Counted from the stretch's first letter, positions 1 to 7,333 are shown. The stretch: DNA of 10,306 nt from Chroococcidiopsidaceae cyanobacterium CP_BM_RX_35 (GCA_019242465.1 JAFAVL010000489.1:1-10306); one strand, 5' to 3'. Program-made: numbers and translations. Notes: generated from the letters alone by a model not told the origin.

Positions 1-654
1 ATGAGTGATTTTAAGAGCAACGAATATGCAAATCTCCTAGGCGGCAGACAGTTTGAACCGCAAGAAGAAAATCCGATGCTGGGATGGCGGGGGGCTTCTC
101 GCTACTATGATGAACGCTACCGCGATGCCTATGCCCTAGAGTGTCAGGCGCTAAGACAGGTACGAGAAGAAATGGGTTTGACTAATGTCATTGCCATGAT
201 TCCATTCTGCCGGACGCCCGATGAAGGTCGTCGAGTGTTGGCAGAGATGGCAAAGCATGGATTAGAGCAGGGCAAGAATGGACTCCAAGTTTATGTGATG
301 TGCGAGTTGCCTAGCAATGTGATGATGGCTGAGGAATTTTGTGATGTGTTTGATGGGCTTTCCATCGGTTCAAATGACCTGACTCAGCTGACACTGGGTT
401 TAGACCGCGATTCGTCCTTGGTTGCTCATTTATTTGATGAACGCTTTTTGGGAGTGAAGCGGATGGTGCAAATGGCGATCGCCGCAGCGAAGCGTAAGGG
501 TCGTAAAATTGGCATTTGCGGTCAGGCTCCTAGCGACTACCCTGAATTTGCTCAGTTTTTAGTTGAACAGGAAATTGACTCGATGAGTTTGAATCCAGAT
601 TCTGTGCTGAAGACGCTGTTAGCGGTGGCTGAAGTAGAAGGAATTCAAGTCTAA
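1..654 (+). CDS. ppsA: Phosphoenolpyruvate synthase, C-terminal part (5' end outside window)
   Basis: Phosphoenolpyruvate synthase makes PEP, AMP and phosphate from pyruvate, ATP and water, a cytosolic gluconeogenic step. The visible 217 residues are the C-terminal PEP-utilising TIM-barrel domain. They closely follow the E. coli PpsA C-terminus: ENPMLGWRG at residues 23-31, MCELPSN at 100-106, GSNDLTQ at 123-129 and GICGQAPSD at 171-179, whose Cys173 is the conserved barrel cysteine that takes part in catalysis. The full protein is usually near 800 residues, so most of the gene lies to the left. The ATG at base 1 falls inside conserved sequence ([12 protein letters not shown]) and is almost certainly an internal methionine, not the start. 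The gene ends with TAA, 23 bases before the stop of the convergent EVE-domain gene. I see no clear terminator in that short gap. Pyruvate phosphate dikinase shares this domain, but the motif wording fits PpsA better. Confidence 0.95.
   Translation: MSDFKSNEYANLLGGRQFEPQEENPMLGWRGASRYYDERYRDAYALECQALRQVREEMGLTNVIAMIPFCRTPDEGRRVLAEMAKHGLEQGKNGLQVYVMCELPSNVMMAEEFCDVFDGLSIGSNDLTQLTLGLDRDSSLVAHLFDERFLGVKRMVQMAIAAAKRKGRKIGICGQAPSDYPEFAQFLVEQEIDSMSLNPDSVLKTLLAVAEVEGIQV
475..482. repeat. HIP1 octamer
   Basis: GCGATCGC palindrome inside the longer palindrome GGCGATCGCC, within the ppsA coding sequence. HIP1 is a dispersed octamer that is over-represented in many cyanobacterial genomes, so it supports the taxonomic reading rather than a local function. 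Confidence 0.8.
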
Positions 655-677
655 GTGCAATAACTACAAATTGTTTG

Positions 678-1133
678 TTAGTCAAGAGCCATTCCTATTA
701 ACTTCTTGGCTATTGCATCTGGCACTGACATCACCGATAACCGATTTCCTCGTCTTACGACCCAAAGTTCCTCAGCACTAAACTCTTGCTTAAGTGTTTC
801 CAAAGGAATAAGTTTGGGAAAAGCCTCAACAAATTCCACAGCCACCGTATGCCACCGCGGTGATTCAATAATGGATTTAGGGTCGCAGTATTGGCTGTTC
901 GGGTCAAATTGGGTAGGGTCAACGACATTTGGGCTAACCACGCGCATTAACCCGGCTATGCCTGGTGGGGTAGTATTAGAGTGGTAGAAGAAGGCTAGGT
1001 CTCCCTTGCTCATTGCTCGTAGAAAGTTCCGTGCCTGGTAGTTACGTACCCCCTCCCAAAGAGTCTCGCGCTCTCGCTGCAAGTCAGCGATGCTGTAGAC
1101 TCCCGGTTCCGACTTCATTAGCCAGTAATTCAT
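678..1133 (-). CDS. EVE domain protein (PUA/YTH-like fold)
   Basis: This is a 151-residue single-domain protein of the EVE family, which has a PUA/YTH-like fold and is related to thymocyte nuclear protein 1. Visible hallmarks are the opening NYWLMKSEP, LWEGVRNYQARNFLR, the GDLAFFYHS segment and the PGIAGLMRV strand. EVE domains are thought to bind modified bases in DNA or RNA, but the ligand here is unknown. The start is placed at the ATG just before NYWLMKSEP, the usual family N-terminus. A second ATG lies immediately upstream (1134-1136). A longer reading from TTG at 1205 adds about 24 unsupported residues and overlaps the por gene, so I did not use it. The gene follows por on the same strand after 35 bases and may share its transcript. 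It converges with ppsA. No good Shine-Dalgarno sequence precedes the start. Confidence 0.85.
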   Translation of the reverse strand: MNYWLMKSEPGVYSIADLQRERETLWEGVRNYQARNFLRAMSKGDLAFFYHSNTTPPGIAGLMRVVSPNVVDPTQFDPNSQYCDPKSIIESPRWHTVAVEFVEAFPKLIPLETLKQEFSAEELWVVRRGNRLSVMSVPDAIAKKLIGMALD

Positions 1134-1168
1134 CATTAGTATCTGGATAACGTACAAGAGAAGTTGCG

Positions 1169-2143
<975 letters not shown>

Positions 2144-2181
2144 CTATTTTACACTTCTTCCAGCTTACTGCTTAATCAGGA

Positions 2182-2210
2182 ACTCTATATAGGCAACAGT
2201 AGCGGTTCAA
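2182..2210 (-). promoter_or_regulatory. Candidate sigma-70-type promoter of por
   Basis: On the minus strand TTGAAC (bases 2205-2210) is followed after exactly 17 bases by TAGAGT (2182-2187), which fits the cyanobacterial TANNNT form of the -10 element. The overlapping TATAGA is an alternative -10 with a 15-base spacer. Transcription would start near 2175 and give a leader of roughly 45 bases before the por ATG. This is a motif match only. Confidence 0.4.
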
Positions 2211-2384
2211 GGTAGAAAATTAAGGAAGTGAGTAGTCCTATATCACTAGCACATCAGTAAGTTTGGATATACAGCAGTCCTGTTGGATTTGTAAACAGTA
2301 TTTTTGTTAACGAACCACTTAAGACAAGAGAGGACAAGGGAGGAAAGTTTATAACTCCTACACGGATTAATATAGGTATACTGA

Positions 2385-2849
2385 TTAAGATAGAAATTTG
2401 CTGAGATCGAAATCATCTTCTCGCTCCTCTTGCTTTAGGCGTTCAGATGCCATCACTAGTAAAATTTGCTCAGAATATTCTACGGCTCCACGCAGTTCAT
2501 CTTGTAATATTTCAAGCCCGCCGTTAGCATACTCTTCAAATATGGTAATGCGTTGTTCGTCAGATGCTTCATCTTGAGCTAGAATTTTTTGATCTTGAGT
2601 TTCAGAAATAGCTAACAAATTTATGACTAAATCACATCTATTATTGTCAAAGTAATCTCGACGGATGGGATCTAAATCTCTAGCAAATTCCACTAAGGGG
2701 ACTCGTTTTTTCCGTCTTGCCCCCAATGCTGACGCGAATACCATAATATCTACAAAAGTTTGGAAGGGTCCTGTTGTATCATCTGCGGCTTTTAAGTCTC
2801 TTACCAGTTTAGTTTTATCTTTAGCAATCTTGATCCTTTTTTCAGCCAT
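2385..2849 (-). CDS. Dnd system-associated protein 4-like protein
   Basis: The 154-residue soluble protein resembles the small family annotated as DNA phosphorothioation-associated protein 4. I recognise the basic N-terminus RIKIAKDKTKLV, the segment TTGPFQTFVDIMVFASALG followed by RRKKRVPL, and a central IFEEYANGGLEILQDELRG block. The tail is acidic (EEREDDFDLSKF). No catalytic motif, membrane segment or signal peptide is visible, and the molecular role of the family is not known to me. The ATG overlaps the last 8 bases of the upstream DndD-like gene, so the two are probably translationally coupled. It is the last gene of the four-gene cluster; I see no clear hairpin terminator in the 253 bases that follow before por. 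The assignment rests on remembered family wording plus the Dnd-type neighbours. Confidence 0.75.
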   Translation of the reverse strand: MAEKRIKIAKDKTKLVRDLKAADDTTGPFQTFVDIMVFASALGARRKKRVPLVEFARDLDPIRRDYFDNNRCDLVINLLAISETQDQKILAQDEASDEQRITIFEEYANGGLEILQDELRGAVEYSEQILLVMASERLKQEEREDDFDLSKFLS

Positions 2850-4014
2850 CTCGACGTACCTCTATGATCTCAGTATATTCAAACTCACTGGAGCTTTGCC
2901 TCACTAAAGGATAGTGATCGCCACCTAACTCAATTGCATCTACTTCGCAGGTTGGCTTTGGGGAGTTGTAGGACAAAACATACTCTTTGCCAATCCAAGC
3001 TGTCATCTCTTGCGCTACCTCACCACGCCACTGAGTTTTAGTGACTAGCACCACTAGTTGATTTGCTAATCTGGGGATTGTCTTAGCAATTTGCCGCCGA
3101 TAAATTTCGTCCAAACTACCAAAAGGAGAATCCATGACAACGGGTAATGTGCTGCTATCTGGTCCCATAAGTGCATTTTTTTTACTCCATTCACGCACTC
3201 TGTCAATAATGCCACCAATAAATGCAAGACTGAGAATTTGGTTTTCGCCAGTAGAAGCCGCAACTGGTGTTGATTCTCCTGATACTACATCCAGCAACGT
3301 TAACTCATACTTCTCGCTGAGGTTAGGTACATAAGGAGTGAAGGAAATTTGACTGAATATTTCCTGCACCCGTTTTTCCAGCTGTAAGCGAAATTGCTGA
3401 TCTAGACCAGTTCTAACTTCTGTTAACCGCTCACTCGCATCCTGAGCTGCGGTAATGCGTCGCTGAGCAAGGGCTTGCTTATCTTCCTTCATTTTGTATT
3501 TGGCAATTTGCTTTGCTCTTGCCTCAATCTCCTTCTTGAAGTTCTCGATTTGCTGCTTGTTTGCCCCTGTTTCTAAAGTCAATTCTCGAATCTTTTCTTC
3601 AATTTCATCTAAACGTTTTTGTAGATTATTAATATCTTCGTTTGGATAGATCCGTAGTCTATTTTTAATATCCTCTAACTGTGTTTCAATCCGAGAAAGC
3701 TCGATTCGAGCGTGATTGATTTTCTCTTGCTGTTGATCTATTTCTTGCCAAAATTCTACAGCCTGCTGATCAATTTCATTGACCTGTGCCTCCATACGGA
3801 TAGCCGTTTCCTCAACATCCGGTGTTCCAGATTTATCCATCCAGGCTTGCACTAATGTATAAGGCTGGGAGCCGTTTGCCAGTTCGGTTCCACATATACA
3901 ACGTTCCCGTTCCAGTAACTCTTTAACAAACGTCTGTTTAATTCCAGTTGGCAACTCTCCTTTCGAGCGCAAGTCATCTACAATTTCCTGGAATCCAGCC
4001 GTCGCTTCTAACAA
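2842..4014 (-). CDS. dndD: DndD-like ATPase, C-terminal portion after the TGA
   Basis: This is the part of the DndD-like ATPase after the stop, readable as 390 residues from a TTG at 4014; the open frame itself continues back to 4029 (GYTVFL). Residues 39-42 are CICG, a CxCG motif in the zinc-hook position between coiled-coil arms. Residues about 66-200 are Glu/Lys/Gln-rich with heptad-like spacing, as in a coiled coil. Residues 254-265 (STGENQILSLAF) look like the ABC signature, and 290-303 (LPVVMDSPFGSLDE) carry Walker B with the DSPF and D-loop pattern of Rad50/DndD proteins. Independent translation would need restart at the TTG. The stop codon forms part of GTGAGG about 12 bases upstream of it, a weak possible ribosome site. 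Without the N-terminal Walker A half it cannot bind ATP productively on its own. Confidence 0.6.
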   Translation of the reverse strand: MLEATAGFQEIVDDLRSKGELPTGIKQTFVKELLERERCICGTELANGSQPYTLVQAWMDKSGTPDVEETAIRMEAQVNEIDQQAVEFWQEIDQQQEKINHARIELSRIETQLEDIKNRLRIYPNEDINNLQKRLDEIEEKIRELTLETGANKQQIENFKKEIEARAKQIAKYKMKEDKQALAQRRITAAQDASERLTEVRTGLDQQFRLQLEKRVQEIFSQISFTPYVPNLSEKYELTLLDVVSGESTPVAASTGENQILSLAFIGGIIDRVREWSKKNALMGPDSSTLPVVMDSPFGSLDEIYRRQIAKTIPRLANQLVVLVTKTQWRGEVAQEMTAWIGKEYVLSYNSPKPTCEVDAIELGGDHYPLVRQSSSEFEYTEIIEVRRDG

Positions 4015-4029
4015 AAAAACTGTATAGCC

Positions 4030-4911
4030 TCACGTCGAAATAGCTCTATTGAGTACATTTTTAGTCTGTTTAAGTTGGTCTTTGATTGATACTGCCTCAG
4101 CTTCAAGTCTGTCCCTTAGTTGCTGTAACTCTTCAGCACCGCCTAGTTGAAGTAAAAGACTACTAATTTCTCTTTTCAAATCACTCTGGTCTTCTAGCTC
4201 CTTATCTATTTCCCTTTGGCGCTTTAATAAAGCCTCACTGCGTTGCTCAAAATTTTCCTTATCTCGTAATAAGTTTCTGGTTTCAGTATCTCCAATAGCT
4301 ACTAGCTCTTCCTCTAAAGTTTTTTTCGCATTCTTTAGATGTTCGATAGCACGATCTAAAACTTTTAATCCCAACATATCTTTAGTAGCTTCAGCAATCT
4401 CAGACTTTTTGTCATCGCGAAAAATCTGTTCAATCCGCTCCCCATCGAAAAAAAAGTACTGATGCAAACTTGCAGGTAAAATCCGCCCAATTATATCATC
4501 GGGATGTTGTTGTGGTATTATCCAACGACCATCATCGCCTGCTATATACAAATATAATTCACTTTTACCATGTTCAATCCCAACAGCGTCACCTTTATAT
4601 GCACGGCATAGACGCTTAACTTTGTATTTTTTGCTATCATGTTCAAAACCAACTTGCACCCAGCATTCCACTGGTTCTCTTGGTACAGCTTCGGTAATTG
4701 CCCGCTTGTTTACTAGTTTGTCAACTGAGGCAAAAGCGGCACTAAATTTTTCGTACAATACCCAAGTAAACGCATTTAGTATTGTTGTTTTTCCTGCACC
4801 ATTATTGCCGTGAATAATTGTGGTATTACGCTCTCCATTAGCTAGCAGAATTTCTGGAGTTTTGCCGTAAAACTGACGAAAATTACAAAGCCTAATTGAC
4901 ATTAATTTCAT
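4030..4911 (-). CDS. dndD: DndD-like ATPase, N-terminal portion ending at the TGA
   Basis: These are 293 residues of an SMC/Rad50-like ATPase N-terminus. The opening MKLMSIRLCNFRQFYG is the typical first strand of DndD and RecF/SbcC-like proteins. Residues 35-43 (GNNGAGKTT) are Walker A, and 153-160 (FFFDGERI) is a segment I associate with DndD. From about residue 185 the sequence becomes a charged coiled-coil arm, cut at NRAIST by the TGA. The ATG overlaps the TGA of the preceding 57-residue gene in the arrangement ATGA, so this start is well supported through translational coupling. The half has no signature motif or Walker B and should be inactive unless it pairs with the C-terminal half. 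Base composition looks lower in GC than in neighbouring metabolic genes: 38% in bases 4441-4500 against 58% in 7441-7500 by hand count of two single stretches. Confidence 0.7.
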   Translation of the reverse strand: MKLMSIRLCNFRQFYGKTPEILLANGERNTTIIHGNNGAGKTTILNAFTWVLYEKFSAAFASVDKLVNKRAITEAVPREPVECWVQVGFEHDSKKYKVKRLCRAYKGDAVGIEHGKSELYLYIAGDDGRWIIPQQHPDDIIGRILPASLHQYFFFDGERIEQIFRDDKKSEIAEATKDMLGLKVLDRAIEHLKNAKKTLEEELVAIGDTETRNLLRDKENFEQRSEALLKRQREIDKELEDQSDLKREISSLLLQLGGAEELQQLRDRLEAEAVSIKDQLKQTKNVLNRAIST

Positions 4912-5081
4912 AGCACAGCTTCCTTCACAATTTTTAAAATATCATCATTAATATGTTTAGGATTCTTCATGTAAAGCTTATCTCTCTCGGCTTGTAAGAC
5001 TCGCTCAATAATTTGTCTAACTTCTGGTGAAGCGGTTGTAATTGGTTCCTGTACTTCTTGTAGAGTTAATTTTTGATTCAT
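4908..5081 (-). CDS. Small 57-residue protein between the Dnd helicase and the DndD-like ATPase
   Basis: I do not recognise this protein. It starts MNQKLTLQEV, is rich in Glu, Lys, Ile and Val, has no cysteine and no membrane segment, and looks mostly helical (for example VRQIIERVLQAERDKLY). It ends IVKEAVL. The case for a real gene is positional. Its ATG lies 2 bases after the helicase stop (TAAGGATG), with AAGG touching the start. Its TGA overlaps the ATG of the DndD-like gene as ATGA. A frame that exactly fills this gap with both ends coupled is unlikely by chance. It could be an accessory or adaptor subunit linking the helicase and the ATPase, or a regulator; nothing in the sequence chooses between these. 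Confidence 0.7.
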   Translation of the reverse strand: MNQKLTLQEVQEPITTASPEVRQIIERVLQAERDKLYMKNPKHINDDILKIVKEAVL

Positions 5082-5083
5082 CC

Positions 5084-6430
5084 TTATAAATCCATTAGTC
5101 CGTATTTTTTCTGTAGCTTTAACAGTTTTTTCCTAGCAGCCCCGGCATTATCAGCCAAGTCAGCAAACTCCACAAACCGCCTCAACTCTTTTCGCAGCAA
5201 ATTACGCTCTACTTCCCACGTTTCTCGGTCAAGCTCTGGAGGTACGACAATCATGTCAAATAGGGTGGCACGTTGTTTACCAGGATGAGGGCGCAAAATC
5301 CGTCCGCGACGCTGGATGAACTGGCGCGGGTTGCTGCTACTGGCAAGAATCACTGCTGTCTGAATTGCTGGTATGTCTACGCCTTCATCTAGACAGCGAA
5401 TAGCAACTAAGCCTTGTAATTCACCAGCTTCAAATTGACGCCGCATTTCCTCTCGTTCAGTTAATGGTGTTTGGGCAGTGTAAGTATTGACGCGATAACC
5501 AAGTTCAGCACCTAGGATCTTGGCTACAGCTGCTAACTGATGGCTGCCTTCCTCAGTCTGTGCTGTTTCTGGTGTGCCATCTCCACAATAGAAAAGGGTG
5601 TGATAAGTATCGAGTCGCCCCATCATGAGTGATCGCAAAGCTTCTAACTTATTGGCTGCTGCCCCGATTAATCTAGCTCGCTGCATTAATAAGGGTGTCA
5701 GGGCTTCACTATCCTCAGCCTCTTCCCCCTCTACCAGTACCCACCCAATCTTTTTAGTCAATTTGGCATACTTACGGCTTTCTGATTCGGTCAAGTCTAC
5801 TAAGATGGGGTAATAGAGATAGCGTACCAATGCCCCTTGATGAATGGCGTCTGCCAAAGTAAACTCTGGTTGCAGCACAGGACCAAAGTAATCAAATAGG
5901 GATTTCGTACCCCAATCATCGAAATACCGTTCCGGCGTTGCTGACAGAGCAAGACGGAGCCCTATGCGGCGTGGCAAACTCTGCTCTAGGCGTGGTGCTC
6001 CAAGGTTGTGAGCTTCATCTCCCACAATCAAGGTTTTGTTTGGTAAATAGCGCAACTGAGACTGCAAGCTGGCTCCGATTAGAGTAGAGTTTGTGGTGAT
6101 GATGGTGAGAAACAACTGGTTGCCGGAGCAGATGTTGTACAGCCCAAAGGATAGCTGGCTCTGCCAGGTGCGGACATTCTCAAAGGCTAGGATTGGCTCC
6201 AAGCTAAATTTTTGGCACTCTCGCGCCCACTGGGTGACTAAATGTCGGTATGGACAGATGACCAACACAACCTGCAAGCCGATTTTTTGATAAAGTTCTG
6301 CAACTATTGCTAGTGCTGTAATCGTCTTGCCACTACCTGTCGCCATTTTCAGCGTACCTCTGCCTTTGTTGGCAAACCAGCTGGCGACTGCTTGTTGCTG
6401 ATACTGCCGTAGCTGGATAGATGACGGCAT
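5084..6430 (-). CDS. SF2 DEAH-box helicase, Dnd (phosphorothioation) system restriction enzyme family
   Basis: This is a 448-residue superfamily 2 helicase that closely resembles the family annotated as DNA phosphorothioation system restriction enzyme. Motifs in order: the Q-motif-like LRQYQQQAV at residues 7-15, Walker A MATGSGKT at 29-36, CPYRHLVTQW at 59-68, DEAH at 138-141, SATP at 163-166, and motif VI QRRGRILR from 373. The C-terminal tail (ETWEVERNLLRKELRRF onward) is helical. No nuclease motif is visible, so any DNA cleavage would need a partner; the role in restriction comes from the family name, not from a seen active site. The start is set at the ATG before PSSIQLRQYQ, the usual family N-terminus, with AGAGG about 10 bases upstream. 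An ATG at 6478 would add 16 residues. The gene heads a tight cluster. GC is high (63% by hand count in 5281-5340), unlike the DndD-like gene. Confidence 0.85.
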   Translation of the reverse strand: MPSSIQLRQYQQQAVASWFANKGRGTLKMATGSGKTITALAIVAELYQKIGLQVVLVICPYRHLVTQWARECQKFSLEPILAFENVRTWQSQLSFGLYNICSGNQLFLTIITTNSTLIGASLQSQLRYLPNKTLIVGDEAHNLGAPRLEQSLPRRIGLRLALSATPERYFDDWGTKSLFDYFGPVLQPEFTLADAIHQGALVRYLYYPILVDLTESESRKYAKLTKKIGWVLVEGEEAEDSEALTPLLMQRARLIGAAANKLEALRSLMMGRLDTYHTLFYCGDGTPETAQTEEGSHQLAAVAKILGAELGYRVNTYTAQTPLTEREEMRRQFEAGELQGLVAIRCLDEGVDIPAIQTAVILASSSNPRQFIQRRGRILRPHPGKQRATLFDMIVVPPELDRETWEVERNLLRKELRRFVEFADLADNAGAARKKLLKLQKKYGLMDL

Positions 6431-6497
6431 CCTAGGGCATCCTCTTAGCAGCTGCTTCACCCTCCTTATTGAGCCCATGATACTAATGATACCATAG

Positions 6498-6556
6498 TTA
6501 TAAGTAAGTAGACGTAAAAAACAATTCGTTACTGCCTGTAGTCTACCTACTTATAA
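6498..6556. repeat. Imperfect inverted repeat, 16-base arms, with 5-base flanking direct repeat
   Basis: The left arm TTATAAGTAAGTAGAC (6498-6513) and the right arm GTCTACCTACTTATAA (6541-6556) are reverse complements with one mismatch, separated by 27 bases. The direct repeat CCATA flanks the unit one base outside each arm (6492-6496 and 6558-6562), as a target-site duplication would. The unit sits between lexA and the Dnd-type cluster, 20 bases upstream of the longer helicase start. It could be a tiny non-autonomous mobile element, an operator pair (each arm contains a TTATAA that could lie within a -10 region), or a hairpin in the mRNA leader. No protein is encoded in it. Confidence 0.6.
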
Positions 6557-6643
6557 TCCATACTGGTTAATCACTGTAAGTCGAAATGTTCAATGCGATG
6601 TGGATTTTTTCTCTACAAGTTGGGTGTTTTGGAATACACCGCT

Positions 6644-7255
6644 TTATTGTCGCTCGTATTCGCGCCAGACACCGATTAGAGCACCCTGTACTTGTACCTG
6701 CATCGCAGAAACCTCAATTGGGTTGTATTTAGAATTAGCTGGCTTAAGTGTGACGCGATCTCCTTTCCGATAGAAGCGCTTCAAAGTGGTACCATGTCCT
6801 TCCACTCTTGCTGCTACAATGGTGCCGTTTTTTAACTGAGTGGGTTCTGGCACGGGACGCATAATAACTACATCCCCTTCAGTAATCAAGTCTTCAATCA
6901 TGCTATCCCCCATCACCCGCAGAGCAAAAGTTTGGGGTGGCAAAAACAGATTAGAAAAGTCTAACTGTTCTACCGCATCAGTGAAAGGTTCGAGTAAACC
7001 GCCAGCAGCGATCGCTCCTAACACTGGCACTCCCTGCCTTGGCGATCGCACAATCCGAATCGTCCGCGCTTTACCTTCTGTCCATTCAATGTACCCCTTC
7101 GTACGTAAATGGTCTAGACGACTCTGGACTGGGGCTGGTGACCGCAAGTTCATTGCCTGCATCATTTGGCGAATAGAAGGAGAATGCTGGTGTTGCCGAA
7201 TGTATTCGGCTAGCCAGTCATAAAGTTTTTGCTGGGCTTCAGTTAAAGGTTCCAT
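6644..7255 (-). CDS. lexA: LexA repressor, S24 family, with intact autocleavage residues
   Basis: LexA is a dimeric repressor that, in SOS-type systems, is inactivated by RecA-stimulated self-cleavage. The 203 residues have the usual size. An N-terminal winged helix-turn-helix spans about 1-70 (SPSIRQMMQAMN, then VQSRLDHLRTKGYIEW). The cleavage site Ala84-Gly85 lies in GAIAAGG, catalytic Ser118 in GDSM, and Lys159 in TTLKRF. This full set matters because some cyanobacterial LexA proteins, that of Synechocystis 6803 in particular, are reported to lack cleavage residues and to act outside a classical SOS response. A LexA-box match upstream suggests autoregulation. The gene follows argF after 78 bases and precedes the Dnd-type cluster on the same strand. 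A weak GGTGT/ACACC hairpin (6623-6640) lies just past the stop but has no T-run on this strand. No Shine-Dalgarno is evident. Confidence 0.95.
   Translation of the reverse strand: MEPLTEAQQKLYDWLAEYIRQHQHSPSIRQMMQAMNLRSPAPVQSRLDHLRTKGYIEWTEGKARTIRIVRSPRQGVPVLGAIAAGGLLEPFTDAVEQLDFSNLFLPPQTFALRVMGDSMIEDLITEGDVVIMRPVPEPTQLKNGTIVAARVEGHGTTLKRFYRKGDRVTLKPANSKYNPIEVSAMQVQVQGALIGVWREYERQ
7008..7049. repeat. Two HIP1 octamers inside lexA
   Basis: GCGATCGC occurs at 7008-7015 and again at 7042-7049, 26 bases apart, both inside the lexA coding sequence near the hinge and cleavage-site region. HIP1 is common in cyanobacterial genomes. I found no copy inside the Dnd-type cluster, although four kilobases is too short to make that meaningful. 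Confidence 0.8.
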
Positions 7256-7274
7256 AAAGTTGTAAGGAGCTACA

Positions 7275-7303
7275 CAAATATCCCTAGAACATTCGTACTA
7301 CAA
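7275..7303 (-). promoter_or_regulatory. Candidate lexA promoter
   Basis: On the minus strand TTGTAG (7298-7303) is followed after 17 bases by TATTTG (7275-7280). The -35 is a fair match and the -10 a weak one. The LexA-box match occupies the spacer and touches the -35, so bound LexA would block RNA polymerase. The element lies 20-48 bases upstream of the lexA ATG. Confidence 0.35.
7286..7299 (-). promoter_or_regulatory. LexA box (autoregulatory operator)
   Basis: The minus strand reads AGTACGAATGTTCT, which fits at every position the published cyanobacterial LexA consensus RGTACNNNDGTWCB. It lies 30 bases upstream of lexA, in the argF-lexA gap, which is the expected place for self-repression. 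A looser inverted repeat (TGTAAGG at 7261-7267, CCTTACA at 7311-7317) flanks the region and may be chance. Confidence 0.8.
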
Positions 7304-7333
7304 AATTGTTCCTTACACCACCCTCTTTGCGGA

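Larger units (their letters stand above)
2842..4911 (-). pseudogene. dndD: DndD-like SMC/Rad50-type ATPase gene interrupted by an in-frame TGA
   Basis: The whole locus is 690 codons in one reading frame. It would encode an ATPase of about 689 residues, close to the roughly 660-700 usual for DndD. The only break is a TGA at 4030-4032, about codon 294. The frame is identical before and after it, so this is a nonsense change and not a simple insertion or deletion. All expected ABC-ATPase parts survive: the Walker A and FFFDGERI segments upstream, and the zinc-hook-like CICG, the signature motif and Walker B downstream. DndD couples ATP hydrolysis to DNA handling in phosphorothioate modification or its associated defence. 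The gene overlaps its upstream neighbour by 4 bases and its downstream neighbour by 8. A real nonsense mutation, a base-call error, or two working half-proteins are all possible. A generic SbcC/Rad50-like AAA ATPase is the alternative family name. Confidence 0.75.

Noticed and set aside
2321..2343. GACAAGAG/GACAAGGG short tandem repeat, like cyanobacterial heptamer repeats
   Set aside because: Only about two imperfect units are present, too few to call a repeat array.
4012..4020. Run of seven A/T bases as the cause of the split ATPase through a frameshift
   Set aside because: Both halves are in the same frame, so slippage at this run would not create or repair the stop.
4030..4032. TGA read as selenocysteine or as a sense codon
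   Set aside because: No SECIS-like context or selenium genes are seen, DndD-like ATPases are not selenoproteins, and the other genes use standard coding.
2842..4911. SbcC or Rad50 as the identity of the ATPase
   Set aside because: It is much shorter than SbcC, no SbcD/Mre11 nuclease gene is adjacent, and FFFDGERI plus the Dnd-type neighbours favour DndD-like.
6840..7223. 127-codon plus-strand open frame opposite lexA
   Set aside because: It is antisense to the well-supported lexA gene, without family motifs or a ribosome site; a shadow frame.
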